Positions 45,146-56,824 of a stretch of 64,000 nucleotides of DNA are shown in pieces (positions within the stretch are counted from its first letter, which is position 1; the number at the start of each line of letters is the position of its first letter). Source of the stretch: Prostheceraeus crozeri (Eukaryota; Platyhelminthes; Polycladida; Euryleptidae); contig CAJQUW010010395.1 of NCBI GenBank assembly GCA_907163375.1, positions 53,670 through 117,669 on the forward strand, given 5' to 3'. The position numbers and the translations under genes were made by a program. Under the pieces are notes generated by a model. That model ran no database searches. It saw only the letters and a program-made list of their open reading frames with translations, and was not told the DNA's origin.

Positions 45146-46480
45146 TCTAGTGTAGGCCTATAGGCTAACAGGCCTGTACTGGCCTACTGCACCCATGACT
45201 TCCCCTAGATTGCATTATCGAGGACACAATCAGTTTTCATAGGAACCATAGAGAATAACTTGAAATACGTTTAAGAAAAACAAAGTAGCTCGGATGATGC
45301 AAAAGTCCATTTTTCTCAAAAAATTCAAAGTAGATCAAAACTATTTGTCGCTGTATTGACGACATGAAATGGATCTGCAGATACGCAATGCGATTCCTTC
45401 CAGACCATCTCTGGAATTGAATCCGCTTATAATTTGTCTAGTGCTGTAAAAGAACCAAAATCGCTCTCGTGGTGTCCGCAGTCAATTATAGGCCCCATGT
45501 TCTTATGTTATTTTAACTACAAGATTACAATCAAAACCAAGAAAATGTTATGATACATAGGAGCCATGCATTACAGAAATATGCTTGGTTTTATCAAAGA
45601 TGCCGCAGAATTGTCCAGGGAGTGGTATGTGGATTGTTCGAGTTAATGTCAAAAACACCGGTTCATGATGTTATTTTAACCACGACGAGTTGCAGCGTGT
45701 ATGAGGTATCAAAAGACTGCAAATTTTCTGAAACCACCAGAAATGGCAATGGTTTTACAAGAAAGTGTAGTAGTTGTATTTAAATAGCAATTAATAATTC
45801 AAAATTGGACATATTTCATTCACGTGATCATTATGTTATTTTTATCCTGCGAACACATACAACAAACTTGGTATCATTGGATAGAGAATTGTTCACTCTA
45901 TCTAGAAATATCAACGCTTTTACAGAAAATGCTGACACAATGTCGGAAACTACAGATTGATGTTTGTGCAAGGATGTTTCTGTCACAAATTCCTTCTAAA
46001 TTTATGTTAGATTTTGTTTAAACGCTGCACGCATTTCTAAACGTACCAGCTGGATGTGGAATTTTATGGTCTGCCGCTATTAACGAAGCTATCAGCCTAT
46101 ATCTACGCACACGGCATGTTTCAAGGCAGCAGGGAAAGTAAGCAGCTTTTATTTCATTGCAATGAATGCTTAGTCTTATTGCAGGAGAGATCAATGGAAT
46201 CGGCTTGCAGACTGATGAACGGAGCTTATGATTGCTTGGCTTAGTTAGGAACAACCCTATAACTAAAGAATAGAAGGGAGTGCTGTGTAGGGCACTGTGC
46301 ATATGCAGCAGATGAATAATGAGTAATGAATAAGCAGATGTTGGTGGAATGGCTATGGCTAAGTCGGCAAATATTTGGTCTCGCATCTATTACACCGGCT
46401 ATCTGTTGCCTTATAATAGTCGCTACAGAATTGCAGCCAAGAGGTTTAAAGTTGCTTTCCTGCTGTCCTAAAGACGAGTT
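45146..46480. other. No recognisable feature
   Basis: 1.3 kb downstream of the TyrRS gene. Open frames near 45550-46510 on both strands overlap and carry no domain signal. Confidence 0.45.
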
Positions 46481-46937
46481 AACACTAGGTGATGCCACGC
46501 TCAATCAAGCGTAATTCACGCGTGAACCACGCGTAATTACTTACACATGACCCAAACATCCGTGGATATGCGGGATATTGCTGCAATATAAGTTATATAA
46601 GTTAGTATAGTTGGCAGTCCTGCTATATAGACTTTGCGTCTTATGTGTGTCAGCATGCATCAGCGTCTAAACAATGTGATAGGACCTCGATTCATGCTCA
46701 TGGAAGACAGAACATGCTTAGCGGTTAGTGGTTCAACCGGCAGCGCAGACAACCGTGGACGACGCGCAAACTATAGACACGCGCCCGCGCGTATTCATAA
46801 ACATTTCCCATGTTTTAACAGCATCAGATCAAGTGATTTCTGACTCTTAGTGCAGCGCGTATGTACGCGGGTAGAATGTCCTTAACCACGGATGTTTGGG
46901 GTGTTCCGTAATTACGCGTGGCATGTCACCTAGTGAA
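46481..46937. mobile_element. CACTA-like non-autonomous element
   Basis: The element 46483-46935 begins CACTAGGTGATGCCACGC and ends GCGTGGCATGTCACCTAGTG, inverted repeats starting CACTA as in CACTA/EnSpm transposons. Second inverted pairs lie just inside (CGCGTAATTAC, ACCCAAACATCCGTGG/CCACGGATGTTTGGGGT). AA is found on both sides; a 3-bp duplication cannot be read. No transposase inside. Confidence 0.65.
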
Positions 46938-47775
46938 CACAGATGGGCGACTTTAAGCGGTGGTCGGGCTTGGCCCAAATTACCCTATTACACGCTTGTA
47001 TCATTTGTATTATTACCCTATTACACGCTATATTATTCCCCTCATTATATTTTTGCAAGCACTGAACGATTAGCACTGAACTGCCTAATTGATAGGGTAT
47101 TAACCTTTGAACGTTGATCCGGGTCAATGGTGACCCATACCAGTTTTTGACAACTATTTTTGAAGCAGAAATAATTTTTGAATTACATCCATCTTCTGTG
47201 ACTTTTCCTAACTTTCAGTCACCCAGATCATGCTAGATGGACAACTCGACCACATCATTACTTCTATGGTAAATTTGAATTTCAAAATAAAATAACAACT
47301 AAGTAAATATGGGTCAGGGTTGACCCGTACTGGTATTTTTGCTAAATAGAGTCAAATAGCTTTGCTCTTTTTATTTGTTACATACCATATCTTGATAATT
47401 TAGGTTTTCCAAGGCATGAGTAGCTGCATTTAGTCCAATATCATCAATATAGCTTGCCCTTAGCCACATTCTAGCCAGATATATCCTGGAGAGTAGGTAG
47501 GTTTGGAGGTACATTTAGAGCAAATATAGCTTTTTCGATTCACGATGATGTTATTGTGCGTGATTCAAATTGCGAGGCACGCTAGCTTGGTAAAAATCAG
47601 TAGCCGCGCACATACTGCTTAGTGTATCACGATAGGGAAGATATGATGACGTCACTCTGCATTCAACCGATGCTGCGCTCATAATTTATATTCAATCACA
47701 CGTATTGCTTTAGACACAAATTCTTCTCTACTTCGATACATCGAGTGTGCGACTGCTTCCGTCTACACGTGTCTT

Positions 47776-48704
47776 ATGTCTGATAGACCTCAACGTCGGG
47801 CTTCAATAGAGGCCAAGAGAATACTGTGGGGAGATATCAATGATGAAACATCTGAAGAATCGAATATCAGCGAGGAAGAGATCGACGACGAAAGCGAAGA
47901 TGGAGAGGAGAATTCCGCTGTTCATCTGAATCGGATAGCGATACAAGCGATGAAGAAGTTGAAGCTCATTCTGAAGTTGAAGTGAGTGGTACAATGCCTA
48001 ATCTAGTTTCAAAGAGTGGTGAGATATGGAATAGAGAACCATGTCGAACTGGACGAGCTCGTGAAATAAATGTTATACACAGTAGAATTGGGCCAAAACC
48101 TCATGTCAAAACTAAGGTCACTTCTGTTGAGGACTCGTTTGGACTGTTCTTTACATCAGAGATGCTTGATATTATTGTCAAGCACACAAATGAAGAAGGA
48201 GAACGCCATGGAACTCCATGGAAAGAATTTACCCGTGATGAGGCTGAAAAGACTTTGGGTTTGATTATTCTAGCTGGTGTCTATAAATCAAAGCATGAAT
48301 CTCTGGATTCTCTTTGGGGTAGGAATGGCCGCCAATGCTTTAGAGAAACCATGCCTTTGTACCGATTCAAAGAAATTTTGAGAACGATTAGATTTGACAA
48401 TAAGGAGTCAAGATCACACAGAAGAAACTTGGACAAGTTTTGTCCTATTCGCGACCTGTTTGATATGTTTGCTAGACAACTCCCAAAGCATTTCACTCCA
48501 TCTGAAAGCATAACTGTAGATGAACAGCTAGCAGATTTTCGGGGTAGATGTGGCTTCAGGCAGTACATGCCATTGAAGCCATCCAAATATGGTTTGAAGT
48601 TTTTCATCGCTGTCTGTAGCTCAACACGCTACATCCTGGCAATCAGACCTTACCTCGGAAAGGTGAACAACGAAGTCACAACAAAGTTAGGAGATTTTTT
48701 ATGA
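47776..48704 (+). pseudogene. piggyBac transposase, N-terminal and first catalytic part
   Basis: Starts MSDRPQRRASIEAKRILWGD with an acidic stretch; the frame must shift near 47.92 kb to continue into the acidic CSSESDSDTSDEEVE segment and the long frame 47982-48704. That frame shows FFTSEMLDIIVKHTN, EKTLGLIILAGVYKS, MPLYRFKEILRTIRFDN and SITVDEQLADFRGRC, the last containing the first Asp of the DDD catalytic triad, then YMPLKPSKYGLKFF. It stops at TGA after VTTKLGDFL. The next ~200 residues with the other catalytic residues are absent. Confidence 0.85.
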
Positions 48705-49013
48705 GATGATTTTTTATATGATTTTCTTTATGAGATGCAGTACATGTAGGCCCAATATACATGTACAGTATGCGTACAGAAGGAGTATTACAGTATGTAT
48801 CTGTTGATGGCGGTAGTCATGCATGCAAAACATTGTATAGCCAATACTATGCGACCATTCTAGAAATTGGGCTTCATAAAGGCCTATCCCGGTGGTAAAA
48901 ATTTCATCGGGCCGAAGCATGAAATCTCGTTTCGGCATCGCGGCGTCGATTTCCCATAAAATCGATGTCTTGCCGATGCCCGAGAATTCGTCTAGGCATT
49001 GCACCTGATATTC

Positions 49014-49440
49014 CGCTCTATTTCCGATATCGGATTTTGGCCGATTAATCGCTACATATGCGGTATCCACCTGTTTTGTCGCTCTATTTCCGATATCGGA
49101 TTTTGGCCGATTAATCGCTACATACGCGGTATCCACCTGTTTTCTCGCTCTATATACGATATCGGATTTTGGCCGATTAATCGCTACATATGCGGTATCC
49201 ACCTGTTTTGTCGCTCTATTTCCGATATCGGATTTTGGCCGATTAATCGCTACATACGCGGTATCCACCTGTTTTCTCGCTCTATATCCGATATCGGATT
49301 TTGGCCGATTAATCGCTACATATGCGGTATCCCACCTGTTTTGTCGCTCTATATCCGATATCGGATTTAGGCCGATTAATCGCTACATATACGGCATCCC
49401 ACCTGCTTTGTCGCTCTATATTCGCTATTGGACTTGAGAC
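49014..49440. repeat. Left subterminal tandem array, 66-bp period
   Basis: About 6.5 copies of a unit containing CGCTCTATTTCCGATATCGG, ATTTTGGCCGATTAATCGCT and ACATATGCGGTATCCACCTG. Because 66 is divisible by three, open frames run through it on both strands with a 22-residue repeat; these are not proteins. Likely transposase-binding repeats of the surrounding element. Confidence 0.85.
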
Positions 49441-49646
49441 GATAAGCCGATTAATTTACAATCTGAATCACTCGTATAAAAATTATACCGCTTACTACAC
49501 ACGCTTTTCCTACTCCTGAACTACAACCTGTGCTAGGCCAATTAACAATTGTTGAAAACGAAGACAGCATTCATTCAATAACATCATATTACAAAAATAT
49601 ATACATGAAATCTAGAAATAGCGCACTACACAATCTATATCAACAA

Positions 49647-49957
49647 TCATCTGGATTTCTGTACTAAAACTAAAAATGTTCGGATAACAAGTCCAATCAA
49701 TGTGATTTTAGGCGAAATTGTTCGATTCAACTTCTCCTCCAGAACATCTCGTCCTTCCAGTGCAGGCTCTGCGACTCCTAGCTCGTTGGTGTGGCAGGCA
49801 ATTGCTTCCACCCGCAATGGCTTTGGCGAGGAGAACTTGTTCGACCCGGACTGTCGCCTCCTCCTCCCTCCGCCGCGGTGAGTTGCATCCTTCAACATTT
49901 TCTCGATCACCTCTTCAATCGTCTTCTCATTCCCAATTTTCTCTTCTCTTAGGGAAT
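49647..49957 (-). CDS. Candidate exon in the 9.9-kb element, unknown basic protein
   Basis: Minus strand: acceptor TTTATTTTCAG then DSLREEKIGNEKTIEEVIEK, MLKDATHRGGGRRRRQSGS, a Ser/Pro segment and AIACHTNELGVAEPALEGRD, to a stop at 49647. The GC content of 49740-49890 exceeds the surroundings and the Arg-rich patch suggests nucleic-acid binding. I do not recognise it. It might be part of the transposase of this element. Confidence 0.35.
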
Positions 49958-51465
49958 CTGAAAATAAAGATGCGAGGAATTAGTAGTGTATGGCAATGAG
50001 TAACGAATGTTTGTTTCCAGTGGGAAACACAAAAAATACATTTAGATAAGCCTTGCTGCTGAGTGATGTCTTCGACGGGCTGGCTGGTGTTACCCGACCC
50101 CGTCCCGCGGATAGGGGCGTCTTCGATAGACTACCGCTGCTTTGTATCATAAAAAGAACAATGCTGCATGCGGAAAACTACATGTACTCGTATGTGACAG
50201 TAATGAAAGAAACTTTGTGGTCTACTGTACAAATGTTTGTTAATTCGTCGCGATGACATGAACTTCTAAACAAATAGATGAACATGCATTATACATACCG
50301 GTACTTATACATATATACTTCAGTTGACCAGTCTGATCGGGAGCGAATTTGTGTTTTCAGAAGACATGCTGTGCAAGCTCCGTTTTATTTTTATGGTCGA
50401 TAGTTTACAATAGAAGCAATAACCAGTACTTCGGCCTTGAGAGGGCGATGCTACATGTAGAGTAACAATGGCACGAATGCATGCACATAAACACTAACAT
50501 TTAATACAGATCAGGAGTGAACAGGACTTAAAAATTTCACTTATGATTGGGCAACTGACCAGTTCATGTCTACTATTTATCGGAGGTTCAATGCATTCTG
50601 AAACAGAAATATTGTTTGAGTTCTATTTTTTTTACAACTTGTTTCAGAATGTAATATCGTAACGAGATTGATCGATCATTTTTCATCAGTTCAAGGCATT
50701 GAATATAGAGCTTAGGCAATTTCATTTTTTTAACTTATTAAATATTTGAATAAACTTAATCCATATCAAGCCTTGTGACATGAAAAGACGTGCCAAGTTT
50801 ACAAGTTCCATGAAATGAAAAATCATTAAATAAGATGAAAATTTAAAGATTTCAATACTTAATCTTTGATGAATGCTATCCTCTGCTATGATGAAGACTG
50901 ACAAAATCAACATTTCGCATACTTTTAATCGTCTGCATACGGTTCCAGAGTCCATAAGCTATAACTCTATAGATTCTTAGAGCAAACTTAAACGATTTTA
51001 CTTATGCTTCGTAAACATCAATAGGAAATTTGAAAATGTATTCGTAAACAATTTTAATGCATTCTATTCAAAAATATTGAGCTATTCATTTTTACTATAG
51101 ATCAGACTATCTACTATTTACTATGGTCAGGCTAGGAAAAAGAAAGTTCCAAATGATTTTACCACACCTCCAGTTAATTGACCAATCTGCAAAATAAAGT
51201 GTTGTGATTAAAATAGCCGGCGCTTAGTGCCACTGACACTTCTGTTGGGCTTTGATAAAACATCGCTTCGATGCCCAAGCTTAATTAAGCACTATACCGG
51301 CAATAAAACCGAGTTCTTTATAAAGTATTCAGACATTTGGGAGCTCGTGCTTTGGCGGTTGCTGCCTGGGCAAAAAAACACGAGCTACCTATTTATGAAA
51401 ACAATTCGGAAAATTGTCCACCTCCTGTAGTTCATAAAATTCAATCCTAAATTTCTGACTATTCA
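49958..51465. other. Interior of the 9.9-kb element
   Basis: No gene recognised. A ~45-bp segment at 50656-50706 (GATCGATCATTTTTCATCAG, TTCAAGGCATTGAA) recurs at 51466-51512 as the start of the RT fragment. Confidence 0.5.
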
Positions 51466-51943
51466 GGTAACGATATTGATAGATCATTTTCATCAGTTCA
51501 AGGCATTGAAAATAAAACAGAAAAAGATTGGAGTAGCACGACTACTGTCCAAGACCACCAGATACATCGATGACTTATGTATCTTCAATTACAAGCGCTT
51601 GGACAAAATTATTCCAAGTATCTACCCAGATAGCTTAGAAGCTAACAGATGCGGACTTGATAATAAAGATTATCTTGACGTTAAGCTAAAAGTTACCAGC
51701 ACTGGCCTTAAGACTGCTGTATATCACAAAGTGGACGACTTCAACTTTCCAGTAACACTTTTGACATCTCCTGAGAATGCCCACAAAATTGGAGTTGACG
51801 TTTTCAGCAGTCAGCTCATATGGTCGCATCTGCTCCTCATTAGAAGATTTCGTCATGAAATCGAAGAAAAGTTTCAGATTACCAAGATCAAGAGGATAAA
51901 GCAGCAAGGAATTACTAATATCCGCAGAAAGAGCACTGCATAG
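51466..51943 (+). pseudogene. Reverse transcriptase fragment (YIDD), Penelope-like or related
   Basis: TTRYIDDLCIFNYKRLDKII, then IYPDSLEANRC, DYLDVKLKVTSTGLKTAVYH and KVDDFNFPV resemble the catalytic motif and following region of a divergent RT group common in marine invertebrates. VDVFSSQLIWSHLLLIRRF is the downstream helix region. Upstream RT motifs are missing. Its tail appears to continue to 52485 and resume at 54041 after the inserted element, ending with CCGAAACGCG near 54114. Confidence 0.55.
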
Positions 51944-52470
51944 ACATGACAAGATCTTGAGAAAATTCGGACTTTATGCCGCTAAACAAATTACTGCACG
52001 CTTTGATGATGATCGAAACCTTTAAGCAACGAACATATGGCAAGATGCATGATTACAAATCCCTCAACACAACAAATTTATCGACTTCGACATAAACTAC
52101 CGATTATGACTACATGTATGAAAGATTCCGGATTCCTTGACTCCAGACTTCCGTACACAGTCCTTTTGCCGATTGTGACAAACCTTTCTTACTTGTAATG
52201 CCATAACAGTTTCGATTATAATTTTGTAATTATTTATATATTTATTTTCAATTCAATTATCTTTTATCATGTCATTTTCCTTTATTCTGAATTTTTTCCG
52301 CTATTAGTTCATTATCATCGTAATTGCTTATTTATTTTCAATTTAATTATTTATTATGTGATTTTTCTTCTGTCTGAATAGTTACCGCTATTTATAATTA
52401 ATTTTCTTTCATTTTCATCGTACATTCTATTTACTGTTTCACTTGCATTAATATTTAGAGTCAGTGTTAT

Positions 52471-54055
52471 TGAGTCTGTACATGACATAGTTGACCAGTT
52501 TGCGAGTCAGGCGATGCATTTCACAGGCAAGTAAAGATAGTTTCTGACTCGGATCTAATTTATTGGTCGAAAATAAAAGGATTTAAAGTTACAGCGTGAC
52601 GGGCCTTCGGCGTCCAGCGCCTTCTTAACGGTCGATGGTCAAATGGCGGTCTGCAAACTCGGTGTGAAAATTTATAAAGAAGTGAATGATATTAAGAATT
52701 GTGTTGCTTGTTGAATGTGAGGTGATCAAAGTGAGAAGGCAGACTGTAGCAAGGTAATTCATGTCTTCTATTGATTGTTGGCCTCAAGTGTGTAATAGCT
52801 TTTGCTATTTCACTTTCATTTTACTGATTTTCATGAGTCATATAGAACAATTGGCTATTGAAAAATTAAGCTTTTCTCCGTCGTTCTATATGAGATACAT
52901 CGATGATATCATCCTTGGTCCAATAGAGTATAATAGTGACTTACTGTCCCATATAACTGATGTCTTTAATGCAGTAAACTCAAGCATAAAATTTACAATA
53001 GAAGCTCATAACCCAATGGACTGGTTACCCTTCTTAGATATAAAAATAAAAATAATTAATAATAAAGTTCAATATGCGTGGTACCACAAACCAGGCCATT
53101 CCGACATAACCTTAAGAAGGGACTCTTTCGTGCCCAATCATGTTAAAAGTAGTTTCATTAATAACCGCTTAAAAGATATAAGTAATCGGTGTAGCAATGA
53201 AGTGATGCAAAAAGAAAAAGTTAGCGAATTTAATGACATTCTAATTAAAAATGGCTACAGTAACAAGAATTTTTCCAAGAAAAGGAACAAGCATAGGAGT
53301 AGAAATAAAATCAAGAACCAAAATAATTGTTATTTTAAAGTTCCATTTATCAGCGATAAATGCAATAGAAAAATTAATAAAGCAGTTAAGAAGTTTGACT
53401 TACCTGTTACAGTTATTAATGAATACGGTAGACAGACGGTAAACCAAATAAGGAAAAATAAAAATTTCTATAATACTTGTAGCTGTCAAATCTGTAAATG
53501 TTTACCTAAGTTTAAATGTAGTGATAAATACGTAGTATATAGGTACACTTGTAATAAATGTGGAGAATGCTACATTGGAAAGACTGTAAGGAAATTCTCC
53601 ACTCGGCACGCAGAACATAGACGTGCAATTATTAATAAGTCTGCATCCAGCGCTCTCTATGAGCATAATAAAAATAAACATAATGATCTAGGTAGCATCG
53701 AGGATTTTCAGATCGATTTCATTGCTAAGCTGACGAACACTCGAGACACAACATTCACTGAAGCAAAAGCTATTACACACTTGAGGCCAACAATCAATAG
53801 AATGAATTACCTTGCTACAGTCTGCCTTCTCACTTTGATCACCTCACATTCAACAAGCAACACAATTCTTAATATCATTCACTTCTTTATAAATTTTCAC
53901 ACCGAGTTTGCAGACCGCCATTTGACCATCGACCGTTAAGAAGGCGCTGGACGCCGAAGGCCCGTCACGCTGTAACTTTAAATCCTTTTATTTTCGACCA
54001 ATAAATTAGATCCGAGTCAGAAACTATCTTTACTTGCCTGTGAGTCTGTACATGA
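52471..54055 (+). mobile_element. Truncated Penelope-like element with 15-bp target duplication and 241-bp inverted ends
   Basis: TGAGTCTGTACATGA occurs at 52471-52485 and 54041-54055. Inside, 52522-52762 and 53802-54042 are identical 241-bp inverted copies by direct reading. The left copy is an inverted copy of the element's own 3' end, a known Penelope-like arrangement. Identity of the arms implies a recent insertion. Confidence 0.9.
52761..53939 (+). CDS. Penelope-like RT C-terminal part plus zinc-binding linker and GIY-YIG endonuclease (5'-truncated)
   Basis: Open throughout, but the real protein would start upstream; the apparent Met lies at the truncation point. FYMRYIDDIILG is the RT active site (the N-terminal RT motifs are missing). 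WLPFLDIKIKIINNKVQYAW and YHKPGHSDITLRRDSF follow. After a Lys-rich linker, CSCQICKC and FKCSDKYVVYRYTCNKC give a Cys cluster, then CGECYIGKTVRKFSTRHAEH is the GIY-YIG nuclease core with TFTEAKAI supplying the Glu. The last ~45 residues lie in the terminal repeat. It belongs to a different lineage from the 31.6-34.1 kb ORF. Not functional alone because the RT is incomplete. Confidence 0.85.
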   Translation: MSSIDCWPQVCNSFCYFTFILLIFMSHIEQLAIEKLSFSPSFYMRYIDDIILGPIEYNSDLLSHITDVFNAVNSSIKFTIEAHNPMDWLPFLDIKIKIINNKVQYAWYHKPGHSDITLRRDSFVPNHVKSSFINNRLKDISNRCSNEVMQKEKVSEFNDILIKNGYSNKNFSKKRNKHRSRNKIKNQNNCYFKVPFISDKCNRKINKAVKKFDLPVTVINEYGRQTVNQIRKNKNFYNTCSCQICKCLPKFKCSDKYVVYRYTCNKCGECYIGKTVRKFSTRHAEHRRAIINKSASSALYEHNKNKHNDLGSIEDFQIDFIAKLTNTRDTTFTEAKAITHLRPTINRMNYLATVCLLTLITSHSTSNTILNIIHFFINFHTEFADRHLTIDR

Positions 54056-54130
54056 TTGATGCGCAGGGCCCACTCAAACAGGTATGAGCGTTCAGGATTT
54101 AGGGGCCGAAACGCGAATTCTGGTCGAGTT

Positions 54131-55953
54131 CCTGCTGATGAACTCATTGCTATCAAGTTTAATCATTTTAGGCATCACATTTTTCTTCATTCTTAGACAC
54201 GTTTTGCTGAACTTTTGAATGATTCTTAACATCTGTAGAGAACGAACCATGCGTCCTTGTCAGGATTTCATAACTTTATCTTCATCTTAATCTCAAACAC
54301 GTCTATCTTCTTACTCAATCACAGCAGGGAGACTTAGTCGGCAGATGACGGATCTGTGCGGTGTCAATTTTCAAATATATGCTATATATTGAATGATAAT
54401 AATGATATGCTATAATATTCATTAAATCATCGAAATTATCAAATTTCATTACATACATGTATATAACATGATTATAACATATTTAAGTTACTATATTGCA
54501 TATTATAATTATTAGTATGTCATCATTGCATTATATCACATCATTATTGTAAATTATGCAATTATATCACTTAAATCTATAATGTACTGTGTTTTTACTT
54601 TGCATTGAATTTTCAGACTTTATTATAATTAACAATTAACAAAAAGAATATTACCTGATACTTCTCTTAGTAAATTTGAAGTATTATATATCGATAGATG
54701 CATTTTTTGATATCTCAGAATATTACCTGCACTTTACCTCCCTGCAATTAATTGAATATTGAATAGGAATGTACGAAAGCCATATTTAGTTTTTCAAGAA
54801 TTACAGTATATGATCAAAATTAAAACACCTGATATGAATGCAATTTATGAATATGATTGAATAATTATATTTATAACATAAATAATAGGCCTACATTTAT
54901 CATTGATCACATGGGCCATCATAGAATCGAGAGTTTCAAATAATATTTCATTTGCACTTTTTATTATTTTTGAAATAGCCTCTGGCTTTTACAGGAATTA
55001 AAAAAATGCGAGATTTTTGACGCAACCTGTCGAGATTCTTTAACGAGACTGACAAAGCAACATCCACAAAAAAATCAAGATTGTTTAAACCTAATATTGG
55101 TAACGAGAATATACATGTACCATATACACTGTACATGTAAAAATGCAATGTAGAATGTCATAAAATATGCACAAGGCTAATCAAAACAACCTAATCTTGG
55201 GGAGTAATATGTCACATCATAGTATCAACGTTGAGTCAAAAATTTCGTGTTCTTTATTCTTGTGAAAGTCAGAGGTATTTTTTTTTTTAGAAAAATTAGG
55301 ATTCGCTAGCTACGAATAACTTTTCTTCAAGATATCCTTGAAAATCTCTCATCATGTCAATTATGTGTTTTATGAATTATTATTATGTGTTTATGTGTTT
55401 TTTGTGAATTATGTGATAAATGGTGTTGAAACATAAAATGCACATTTTTTATGTTTGGACAAATGATGAAGCCATCAAAAAGCCCTATTATTAAGGCCTA
55501 TTATATAAGTCTGAACCCTAGGGCAAATCAAAATGTTTATCACATTATTTCATAATATAAAATGTTATCTAACTGCTGCAATTTCCATTTCGCAAATAAA
55601 TGAAGGCATACATGTTTAGTTTTCATTTCAATAGCAGAAATATTAAAAAATACTTCGTAATTAGAATTGAAGAGAAAGGAAATTAGGCTATCTAATTATC
55701 AAATTATTTTTCTATTGTATAGCATTTTTATTTAAAAATTGGTTTGAGTAAGCCTGCTATGCAATCACATCCTTCGCATGCCTGAAGTCAATTTATGTAT
55801 AGCCTACATATCTTTGGAAAAAAATGTAAAATTAATTAATGAAGAATCCAATAAAGAGAGTGGAGAAAATTTGATTTAATACATGATGTTTAAGTTAAGA
55901 ATAATTCACACAATCTAGCCGAAAGTTTTACTTACTTTGTCTGGTTTTCCTAG
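54131..55953. other. Interior of the 9.9-kb element, AT-rich
   Basis: 1.8 kb, strongly AT-rich, especially 54360-54600. No gene or repeat recognised. Confidence 0.5.
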
Positions 55954-55958
55954 TCCAG

Positions 55959-56057
55959 AAACAACCGCCTGCCAAACTCGATGTTCAAGCATATTCAGGC
56001 ACAAGCTTCGAAGATACTCCGCACAAATTGATCAATCCAAAATGGCAGCAGCCGGTG
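55959..56057 (+). CDS. Candidate internal exon in the 9.9-kb element
   Basis: Flanked by a pyrimidine tract with TTTTCCTAGTCCAG (either AG possible, 55953 or 55958) and donor GTATGT at 56058. One frame is open across it: KQPPAKLDVQAYSGTSFEDT, PHKLINPKWQQPV. The GC content is higher than around it. No family recognised. The CCAAAATGG near 56040 in another frame also resembles a translation start. Confidence 0.3.
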
Positions 56058-56515
56058 GTATGTACTCGTAATTGAATGAGGAATAAAAGATATTTATTTT
56101 CATGTTTTAACATATCATATTAATTGTGAATAAATAAAAATGCATGTACATTGTAGGTCTATATAACAATTAGGTAAGAGTGCATAAAAACTATTATTGA
56201 TATATGCAAAATAAAAAATTGTCAATCCATTATAATTGGTGAAATTAGTTTCAGTTAAATCATCAAGAAAATCACAGAACATCTGTAATATCACGATGTA
56301 TGATAGGTTTAACCTTCAGAATTTTATAGGCCTATGGAATACATGGAGAGTCTGTGCTTTTTCAAAAATTCTCCTTAATATGTGATTTAGATCGACAATG
56401 CATTCAATTAAGCTACTGAATCACAGCATTTCAAATTAGAAATACATTAGACCATAATTCTTATCTTGATGACAACTGAACAAAGAAAGAAATTCACATT
56501 ACACCTAAATTAATC

Positions 56516-56824
56516 ATTCTAGGTGCATTGACTGCTTTAGTGTTGTTTTGGGAAAAGTCAACTTGGTCTATTTTACATCAGCTCGATATATTTCAATAGC
56601 TCAGCGCTATCTTCAGGAGCAAAGGATTACAAGAATGTTTATGGTAGTGATCCAAAATAATAGTGTTATTTTATATGCGTGATTTCTGATTTCCTTGTAC
56701 ATTTTGAATAACTTTTATGAATATTCTTGAAATCCTTTGCTCCTTGCGCTGAGTTACTGAAATATGTTGAGCTGATGTAAATCATCAACTTGACTTTTAC
56801 GAAAATGACAGCAATGATTCTAGG
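56516..56824. mobile_element. Foldback MITE with 8-bp target site duplication
   Basis: ATTCTAGG flanks the element at 56516-56523 and 56817-56824. The arms are inverted: AAAAGTCAACTTG with ACATCAGCTCGATATATTTC and AGGAGCAAAGGATT at left, complements at right. About 293 bp without coding capacity. An 8-bp duplication fits hAT and related superfamilies, but the ends are not CAGGG. Confidence 0.7.

Noticed and set aside
48714-49370. Open frames of 184 and 123 residues with perfect 22-residue repeats on opposite strands
   Set aside because: They are translations of a 66-bp DNA tandem array at a transposon end; both strands being open follows from the period being divisible by three.
49014-49440. 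Regularly spaced repeats that could look like a CRISPR array
   Set aside because: Units are contiguous with no unique spacers, and the genome is eukaryotic.
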